From positions 103,113,741-103,177,740 of the forward strand of contig CM041465.1 in assembly GCA_023213395.1 (NCBI GenBank): DNA of 64,000 bases. The letters run 5' to 3'. The translations under genes were made by a program, and so were the position numbers. The notes under the pieces were generated by a model. The model saw only the letters and a program-made list of their open reading frames with translations, was not told where the DNA came from and ran no database searches. Source of the DNA: Cycas panzhihuaensis. Lineage: Eukaryota; Cycadophyta. This document shows, in pieces, positions 57,000 to 64,000 of this stretch (positions are counted from its first letter, which is position 1; each line of letters starts with the position of its first letter).

Positions 57000-57868
57000 A
57001 TGAAGCACTGGTTTGGCTTGACTGTCTTGCTCTTTATTGAGTTAGCCCTTGGCCTTGAAACTGTTGAGGTTATGATTGAGGGTTTGATTGACCTTGTGGA
57101 CGATTTTCCATATTTCTTCCTCTTCCTCTTACTTAGTTATTTCCTCTGCCACGAGAGGGACCTTGAGTTTTTGTGTAGCAAACTTCTTCTTCTACCTCAA
57201 AGGCTGCATCTAGAAGAGAGTCAAAGGCTATAAAGTTTGTATCAAAGGTCTTGTCAAATTCTATAAACTTCTCGGCAAGTGCTTCGAAGTTGAGTGTCTT
57301 CAATGTTCCACTAGATTGAAGACTTCCAAGTAAGTTTTTATAATTAGGGACATGTAAACATGACTGGATCAAAAATGCCCAAGTGATACATTTGGTCTTA
57401 AAGTCTTTGTCAATTGCCTATTTGATTAGTCAAAGGAGATTTATTGTCTCATGAGCTCGTCCCTTCTGCATTTTTAATTTGTTCATTTTCAAAACAAGTT
57501 GAACAAATTCTAAATCTGATTTTGTATCAAAGTTCTTTCTAAGAACTTCTAGGACCTTCCAGGCTGTATCATGTTCCTCTTCGTTTATCAAGTTGTTCAA
57601 GGAGTGATTAATGACCAACAAAATTCCTACATGAATCTTTTCATCATCTATCTCCCATTGTAGTTTAGTTGTAGCATCTGTAGGAGCTGTTGGGCGGATC
57701 CTTTGGAAGCATTTATTATGGCATTCTTGGTATGTTAGGTGTAGGCTGCAAGTGGGCTCTCCAAAGGCCTTCATACTTTGCAACATTTTTAATTCCAGTG
57801 TACCATATATCCTAATTTTATTTGCCTTTCAATATGTAGTTAACATTTTTCTTGAATTGAGATGACAT
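57000..57868 (-). pseudogene. Copia E gag
   Basis: An ATG at 57868 gives MSSQFKKNVNYILKGK with early stops, then after a frameshift YQECHNKCFQRI, LQWEIDDEKIHVGILLVINHSL, EHDTAWKVLEVLRKNFDTKSDLE, VLKMNKLKMQKGRAHETINLL (UBN2-type gag). A stop is followed by MIQSCLHVPNYKNLLGSLQS, ALAEKFIEFDK and an RG-rich SRGRGNN, RGRGRN tail. Confidence 0.82.
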
Positions 57869-59847
57869 TGTGATGATAAAGAAGTAGAAGAGATAATAGA
57901 AGTATGTACTACTAACACGTGTGGTTAGTACACCTAGCATAATAGGGACGAAGTAATGATTGTTATGATGAGAAGCAAGTAATGATTAACTATTTTTCAA
58001 CAATTATATAAAAAAATGAATATAAGTAATGATGCAAGAATGAGGCCTAATGTAGAGCTGACAAAGAGTGGTGATGTAGCATGCCACTAACCTCTCACTT
58101 ATGTCTAAATGTAGGTGAGGTTTCGATGCCTAAGGCTTCTAGTATACGATTAGGGCCTTCATCCGTGATACCCGCACTTGTATTTGGTGATGAAATCCAA
58201 GTCACAGTGGAGCCCAGGTACTCCCAGTCCTCACCCAGTTCACTAATGAGCAACTATATACCTCCTCCGAAGAGTCAAATAGTACTGCGTATCCCACGGC
58301 TATGACAGATATTGGACCAGGTTAATTTTAATCTTGCATTAAGGTTTTCAGTTTTCCCGGTTGATTATCAGGATTATCCCTTATTAGAGGGTGTAGGTAT
58401 GGCTAACCTGTCCCTCCACCATTATTCTGGTTAAGACTAGACCTAGTATGAAACTCACACCTCCCTTAGGGCCTGGACTTCAGCCAACCTTGGTCTATTT
58501 CAACCAAGGCGAATGTGTGCATAAGTTAAGAACTAGTAGTATAGATCGTACGGATGAGATTCCTTTTAGGAATAGTGTAAGATATTTTCGTATAATTGAA
58601 AACTGAAATAGAAACTTGCCAAATGTACTTGTTTACTTTTCGTGCTTGCTTTGTTGTTGTTGCTGCTTTGATGATGCGTTGTTGCTACTTTTGTGATACT
58701 TTATTATTATTGCTGCTTTTATGATGCTTTATGTTATGTGTGTAAATAGAAAAGCATGCTAGACTTAGTAGGGGAACCAGATGTTATTTCCGATCCAAGG
58801 TTTCCCTTATTTTAGTATAATGTTTCCAAATATGATTTTAGAAGTTTTGATACAAAATCCACAATGGGCTAAAAAGTAGATCAACTTGCCACTAAAATGA
58901 TGATTTTTCTAAATATATATGCATGCTATTTTACCCTATTTTATAATTTTTTTACAAAATTTACAAATAATGATAAATGGGCAAACTTTTAGAAATGATA
59001 AATATGAAGGCCTAAATGATGAAATCAGAATTTATAAAAGAAGGAAAAAGTGTTCATAATGTCGTTTCTGATAGAGTTGTGAAGTCATATTTCAGAAAAG
59101 GCACAAAAACTTTTCTGCCCGAAAAAGCACCAAAGTAAAATCATGCCAGATCAACTATCTCAGAATCTGGACTTCAATATTTCAAAAGTTATGTTTTGAC
59201 ATGTACATTAACTTTCCCTTCTTCACCATCTACAAAATCTGCCAAAAACTTACCCGAGATGCCCTTGCAAGGTCCTTTGTGGGGTTGAGTAGACAAAATC
59301 AGCAACCATGAGAAAACTGCATAGATCTCACTAAACAGTGGATGAAATTTATCTTAAAATGATCTTAAGACATAAATGTACTATATCCCTTAATAAAACT
59401 TTTAGATCTTTAACTTATAATTGAAGGATTTCATTAGGAAAAGTGCTTTAAATCACTTATCTACAAAATTTACCTTTTTTGTCACAGCTAAAACTTGCTG
59501 TTACAGGCTAAATTTGATGTTTCTATAGAAGAAAAAAATGATCCTCTAGTCAAGGCAACCTTGCATGCCAAATTTTATCAAATTCTGAGATGGTCAAATT
59601 TTTATGAAATTTTGGGCCTTTAATGCTTCTGGGACTGTTCTAGTAGCTGAATGGCATCAAAAACCTATATTCTTCACCTTTAAATTTTTGCACATATGGA
59701 TAAAGTAGCAACATGCAAAATACTATAATTTTATGCTCTTAAAATATAAAAAAAATAAGGAATGCACTCTCAATACTTCACATAGAAGGTGAAGGAGAGA
59801 TAAAATGACTCCATGCAAGTGGAATGGAGTGAATAAATCCCCTTCTA
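57869..59847 (-). other. Copia E long 5' leader
   Basis: About 2 kb of non-coding sequence lies between the primer site and gag, much longer than most Copia leaders. It includes a TTG/GCTGCTT repetitive tract (about 58640-58720). A plus-strand frame at 58081-58305 has no recognisable content. An older insertion inside the leader could explain its length. Confidence 0.6.
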
Positions 59848-59859
59848 GCTCTGATACCA
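59848..59859 (-). other. Copia E primer-binding site (tRNA-iMet)
   Basis: On the minus strand TGGTATCAGAGC, a perfect 12-base match, lies two bases inside the 5' LTR. Confidence 0.93.
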
Positions 59860-59861
59860 CA

Positions 59862-60173
59862 TGAAGGAAGGATGGATCTAGGAGATAAATCACTCACATG
59901 CACATAATAACAATGGAGAATGGAAAAGAAGATGAAACAAGATATGAGAGTAAGCTTGGAGGTGAGAATGAATAATGACTCCCTCCTTAAGATTTCACCT
60001 TTCATTATTGAGGGTGAGCATTAGGGTTAGGATTTTCCCACCTAATGACATGAACCTGAAATTACATCTAAATGCACATAAAGAACATTTCATTAAGAGA
60101 CTAATGCTAATAATATATCCTAAGGTCACATAATTAATCTACACAAATGACCTTGATACATTAACCTCTTTTA
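59862..60173 (-). repeat. Copia E 5' LTR
   Basis: This 312-bp partner of 52526-52837 starts TGAAGGAAGG on the plus strand and is followed at once by the target duplication GTGTG. Confidence 0.92.
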
Positions 60174-61480
60174 GTGTGGTGTGGTGACACAGCTGAATAG
60201 ACGGCCTGACTTAACTCCCTTATAGATTTCATATGAGAGGATCTATAGGAAGAAAGTAAAGGATTACTTGGTGGGGAGGGATAGTGGTAGAAGTTAGAGG
60301 GACTTTGAGGATTTATATGGGGAGTTTGTTACCCAAGAGATCATAAATGCCCTAAAAGAGGAGATTAACTAGTGTTACATACCTAAGAGAGGGGAGGTAG
60401 ACTCAATGGTGTGGCCTTTATTCCTCTTTAGTGACTACTCAGTGAAGCAAGGGTATCATTTTATATGCCTTAAAAGCGGGGACCAATGTAATCCTCTCTT
60501 AGATAGGGTTTGGAAATTAAGGTTGATCCCTAAAATAACTATGTTTTAGTGGATATATTTGAGGAACAAAATCCTCATGGTGGATAACCTTAGGAAGAGG
60601 GGTTATGTAATGGTGAATAGGTGTGCGCTTTGCTAAGAGGAGGAGGAATCAATGGATCATATCCTCCTTCATTATGCATATTCTAGGAAAGTATGGAGGC
60701 TAATGTGGGACTAATTTAAGGTATAATAGATGATCTCTAGTACCCTTGAGGACCAGTGGATATCCTGGCTTAGTCCCTTTAGGAGTAAAACCCTAGTTAA
60801 CATTTGGCAGATCTCCTTACCTTTAATGATGTGGAACCTATGGAAGAAGAGAAGTATGAGGATCTTTCAAGACAGATAGATAGATGAATATAGAATTTTT
60901 GGAATCATTTATGCAAGAATAAGGGAGAATGTGAAGCCCAAAGATGAAAAGTTTATCACAAATTTTGAGGGCTCTATCTTCTATAAATGGGGGATAAACC
61001 CTAGAGTATATGAGGATTAAAGAAGAGATTGCTCCTAGACACCCCCAAGGGATAACTGGATGAAAATAAATTTTAATGGTGCATCAAAAGGTAACCCAGG
61101 GGAAGTTGGGATAGGGGGTGCATCTATAAAGACTCAAAAGGGGAAGTTAAATAGGATTTTGTTGAATACTATGGACAATAGACAAACCACATAGCAAAAA
61201 TATCAGCTATATAGAGAGTAGTAGATATGGCCATAGAGGAGGGCTATAATAAAATGGTGTTAGAAGGGGATTCATCACTTGTAATAAATCTACTTGAAGG
61301 TAAGTCTGATCCTGACTGGAGAACTTATGTCTTAATTAGGGATACTCAAGAAGCCTTAAAGGGTGTTGAAAATGTCCAACTAAGACATACATATAGAGAG
61401 GACAACAAAGTAATTGATAAGTTGGCTAATTGGGGGGTTAGTCACAGAAGGTCTTAGGTCTAGAGAGAGGAGATCCTGGA
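60174..61480 (+). pseudogene. LINE-2 ORF2 C-terminus: zinc-binding and RNase H domains
   Basis: The reading resumes after Copia E. Near 60622-60700 it shows VNRCALC, a stop, EEEESMDHILLHYAYSRKVWR, the zf-RVT motif. The RNase H follows at 61060-61475: INFNGASKGNPGEVGIGGA (Asp), MAIEEGYNKMVLEGDSSLVI (Glu/Asp region), LRHTYREDNKVIDKLANWG. The last Asp-containing motif is kept. Stops interrupt every ~30-70 codons. Confidence 0.83.
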
Positions 61481-61697
61481 AGAAGTTATGAGTCTAGTTA
61501 AGGAGGATAGGGTCTAAGTGTAATAATAAAGCTAGCTACTAGGCTTGTCATGGCAGGGTGGGTGTTTTAGTAGATGAGTATAGCTAGGCCATGGGCTTGT
61601 CATGGCCATTCGTGTTCTAGTCGAGAGGCAGTTGATATAAAAGTTTTAGGGTCCTATTAAAACCCCTTTTATTCTTTTACTTAATAATTAAAAAAAA
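61481..61697 (+). other. LINE-2 3' untranslated tail and poly-A
   Basis: It shares its last ~90 bases with the LINE-1 tail, ending ATTCTTTTACTTAATAATTA and a short A run. The target duplication begins right after it. Confidence 0.85.
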
Positions 61698-61789
61698 GAT
61701 AATAATATGATACCTATTTCCCTAATAATAATGAAACTGATTTCTAATTGTTTCATACTCGACTTCTATAATTGAATTAGGTCACAACA
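61698..61789 (-). repeat. Gypsy F 3' LTR, right part
   Basis: On the minus strand the LTR starts TGTTGTGACC at 61789, preceded by the purine tract CAAGGGGAGGGACT (+ 61790-61803). The first 19 bases here are the LINE-2 target duplication. Confidence 0.75.
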
Positions 61790-61805
61790 AGTCCCTCCCC
61801 TTGAA

Positions 61806-62110
61806 ATATTGCTTTTCCCACAAAGCGTTGGTAATGTAAGATGACTTTAAATGAATTATTCATTCTTCGATGTTGATTCTAGTTGTGGTACTCTCTTCTA
61901 TTTAATTAGATACTCTGTGATATTTCATGATCTAAGCTTATGCTAATAAATATCTATTATTTCTTTGGGTTTTAACATAAGATTTCCCTCTGCATCTATT
62001 ATTGGTAATTCAATTATTGTACCAATGCAGTACTTTACCTTTTTCTTGAGGTTGGATACATGGAAGATGTCATGAATCTTACTAACTTGATATAGGTCAA
62101 GGGCATAGAT
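61806..62110 (-). pseudogene. Gypsy F chromodomain
   Basis: The translation KIHDIFHVSNLKKK, IELPIIDAEGNLMLKPKEII, then HKLRS, ITEYLIK, KRVPQLES is the C-terminal chromodomain of chromoviruses. Stops stand at positions that are usually Gln or Trp (one follows YLIK). It lies next to the purine tract, like the Gypsy B chromodomain. Confidence 0.75.
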
Positions 62111-62129
62111 TACTTCTCCAATCTTTTCC

Positions 62130-63200
62130 CAAATTTTATATGGACTGTAGAATCTAGATACAAGTTTGTATTTTCCTTATTACTTAAGAGAGGCATATTT
62201 GTATGGGCATAACCTTATATAGACTTGATCTCATACTTTAAATTATATTTCAGTCCTCTTCTGGTCAAATTATTGCTTTATTTGATTCTTTATAGCACCA
62301 TAATTTTTCTTAAGCTCTTTAAAAATTTTCTTATATTATATTATCAATTTCTTTACTATAGGAGTTTTTGTTATACCCTGAATATAATCCATTGATGTAG
62401 GAGGCAAATAACCATATAATGCCATGAAGGGTGTTATTTTAATGAAGGAGTGATAATTGGTGTTATACCAATATATAGTTAGGTGGACCTATTCCACCTA
62501 TTTAGATTGGTTATCTTTAGCATAACATGATAAATATGACTCTTACTAATAAATTTGATTTGTTTGTCTATTTGGGGATGGCATACTATGCTCATGGCAA
62601 CTTGGGTCCCTACTAATTTGAATAAGCCCTTCCAAAATTGGCTTGTGAATTTTGGATCTTTATCGCTACCTATCTTTTTCAAAAAACTGCGTAGCTTACA
62701 GATGTTCTCCATAAATATCTTAATAATTTGAGATGCTTTATATGATGCTTAGATGGGAATGAAATGTGCATAGTTTGTAAGATGATAGGGTATCCCTGGT
62801 TCCTAAATTTGGAAGTCTTATTATAAAGTCCATAGATATTAACTCTAATTTTTATTTAGGTTAGTTTAAGGGTTGTAGTAAACCTAGAGATTGTACTGAC
62901 TCTACCTTTTGTCTTTGATAAGTCTCATACTCATAGATAAATCTCTTTACAATGACCTTCATTCCCCTCTAGTAGAACGACCTTTTTATCCTTTCATAAG
63001 TTTTAAGGAATCTTGAATATCCAATTATAGGTTAGTCATGATGCTCATTCAAGGCTACGCCTTTAAATTGTGATCTTGAGAAAAAGTAGATTCTATTCTT
63101 ATAAAGTAGGGTGCTTCCCTTATTTGGCCAATGAGTCTCTATTAGCTCTTTAGAATTTTTGCTCATAATTATCTTTACCTCTATATCTTGTAAATATTCA
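62130..63200 (-). pseudogene. Gypsy F integrase
   Basis: The minus strand shows a zinc-finger region in shifting frames (ALNEHHD, RFIYEYETYQRQK, where a Cys half-site is expected), ISMDFIIRLP (first Asp), GSDKDPKFTSQFWKGLFKLVGTQ (second Asp), then SIVCHPQIDKQ, YWYNTNYHS, MALYGYLPPTS and YKIWEKIGEVIYALDLY. Several stops and frameshifts occur. Confidence 0.8.
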
Positions 63201-63204
63201 TGGT

Positions 63205-63345
63205 GTGACTCTTCAAGCTAGTTAGGTATAACTTTTATGATGGCTGAGCAGTTAGCATCCTCCTACTTCCTTGATAGTGTATTAATTATGATGTTCTCTT
63301 TTCTTCCCTTATATAATATCTCAATGTCATAATCCTAGATTTTAC
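63205..63345 (-). pseudogene. Gypsy F RNase H C-terminal remnant
   Basis: The translation SKI, a stop, DYDIEILYKGRKENIIINTLSRK matches the connection between RNase H and integrase. Homology stops at about 63345, where unrelated sequence begins. Confidence 0.7.
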
Positions 63346-64000
63346 TAATAGAAATACCTGTGCAGGGGGTAGGCCATACAAATCACAACTTTACAAGCAA
63401 TCCTTAGGATGTGAGAGGGTTATGTAAAAGCAGGTGTAAACCAAATGCCTCCTGCAAGGTGCTCATGCATCGTATGGATGCAGATGTAAAGCTAAGGGTG
63501 GCTATTTAGAGGCTAGTAGGGAATCTAAAGGCAACACATATGTGTTTGTGTGTGCTTAATATATAGCCAAGGTATTGTGGATCTATGAGGAGTAAACTAA
63601 TAAGTGTAAAAATCCTAATGTAACTATATGCAATTTTTATTAAGTGCACCCAACAAACAATCCTATCTAGCATATGCACTATAGCTTCACGAGTTCAGGA
63701 ACTCACGACTATGTGGTCCCTTCCTTTGCTTAGGCCTCCAAATAAAGTGTGCAAAGTCTATTATAAAATGCATTACTGCAATGCAATATGCATGAAAGAA
63801 GAAATATGGTTGCTTCAATTTTTTTGAAGGGTAGGGTTTATGGTTTTTCCTTTTTTTTTTTTTAGTCTCTTTATGCTTGAAGGGAAAAAAGCAAACAAGA
63901 TGACTGAAAATAAAATCTACTTTATTTTTCCCTTTTCTTTTCTTTTCTTTTTTTGTTTCTTCATTTTAGGGGAGAAGAGGGAGAAAACTAAATAAAAAGA
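63346..64000. other. Unassigned sequence at the window end
   Basis: There is no coding sequence. It starts near TGTGCAGGGGG at about 63360, which could be the edge of another inserted element running beyond the window. A TTTTC-type pyrimidine tract lies at ~63925-63960. Confidence 0.45.

Larger units (their letters stand above)
52526..60173 (-). mobile_element. Copia element E, nested in LINE-2
   Basis: This 7.65-kb Ty1/Copia element lies on the minus strand with two 312-bp LTRs, a perfect primer site and a purine tract (AAGGGGGGGATT, + 52838-52849). The target duplication GTGTG is perfect (52521-52525 and 60174-60178). The order is a long leader, gag, protease, integrase, RT, RNase H. By eye the LTRs differ at 17 of 312 positions (~5%). 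All domains can be read, but stops and frameshifts occur throughout. Confidence 0.93.
47754..61697 (+). mobile_element. LINE-2: near full-length L1-type element, split by Copia E
   Basis: Without Copia E (52526-60173) this LINE is about 6.3 kb: 5' leader, ORF1 from 48176, ORF2 from 49706, 3' tail and poly-A (61690-61697). The 19-bp target duplication has one mismatch. It is of the same family as LINE-1: the 3' ends share AGTTTT(G/A)GG, then TCCT, AAAACCC and ATTCTTTTAC. It extends ~0.8 kb further 5' than LINE-1. Both ORFs are broken. Confidence 0.92.
61790..63345 (-). mobile_element. Gypsy element F (chromovirus), 3' portion
   Basis: Minus-strand pol runs from the RNase H C-terminus through integrase to a chromodomain, then a purine tract and LTR. 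It is truncated or interrupted at about 63345. The opposite LTR is not in the window. The element is older than LINE-2, which landed in its LTR. Confidence 0.82.

Noticed and set aside
58081-58305. 74-codon plus-strand frame in the Copia E leader
   Set aside because: It has no motif, runs antisense to the element and is low in coding character.
1-64000. Endogenous pararetrovirus or other viral remnant
   Set aside because: All RT-bearing segments have LTRs or LINE tails and Copia, Gypsy or L1 domain order. No movement-protein or coat-protein domain was seen.

Overview
This window is plant nuclear DNA of the kind found in a large, repeat-rich land-plant genome. A gymnosperm is plausible but not proven. 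The evidence is the AT-rich composition, retroelements of plant type (Copia, chromodomain-bearing Gypsy and L1-like LINE elements, most using the plant initiator-methionine tRNA primer site TGGTATCAGAGC), deep nesting, heavy decay by stop codons and frameshifts, and one small membrane-protein gene with a plant-type TATA promoter. I see no rRNA, tRNA gene, CRISPR array or bacterial-type operon.

Region by region. 1-2870: AT-rich, no gene. 2871-27571: a four-deep nest. Copia element A (+) is split by Gypsy element B (-, 3288-18126). B is split by Copia element C (-, 9239-17446). C is split by a short Gypsy element D (+, 12538-15481). Element A is also split by an L1-type LINE (LINE-1, 19062-24557). 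27572-35080: AT-rich, with small repeats and no recognisable gene. 35080-36900: a GC-richer island holding the only apparently intact host gene (35797-36330, minus strand), with a TATA box. 36900-45513: AT-rich with microsatellites, local duplications and an unexplained GC-rich island (39360-40110). 45514-46030: a solo LTR related to the Copia C LTR, with a perfect 5-bp target duplication. 46811-61697: a Gypsy gag scrap, part of an LTR, and a second LINE of the same family (LINE-2, 47754-61697), which is split by Copia element E (-, 52526-60173). 61698-63345: the 3' half of a chromodomain Gypsy element F (-), whose LTR was LINE-2's landing site. 63346-64000: unassigned.

No element has an intact gag-pol, so none here can be autonomous. 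By-eye LTR divergences fall in the order the nesting requires: B about 15%, C about 11%, D about 4%, with E about 5%. In-frame stops are mostly TAG, which suggests decay of methylated CAG or TGG codons. The most interesting items are the nest itself, the in-frame loss of RT-RNase H-integrase in element D, a gag zinc knuckle whose four metal ligands have all become tyrosine, the GC island at 39360-40110, a compound hairpin upstream of the host gene, and the host gene's possible hidden intron. I found no convincing new multi-gene system.
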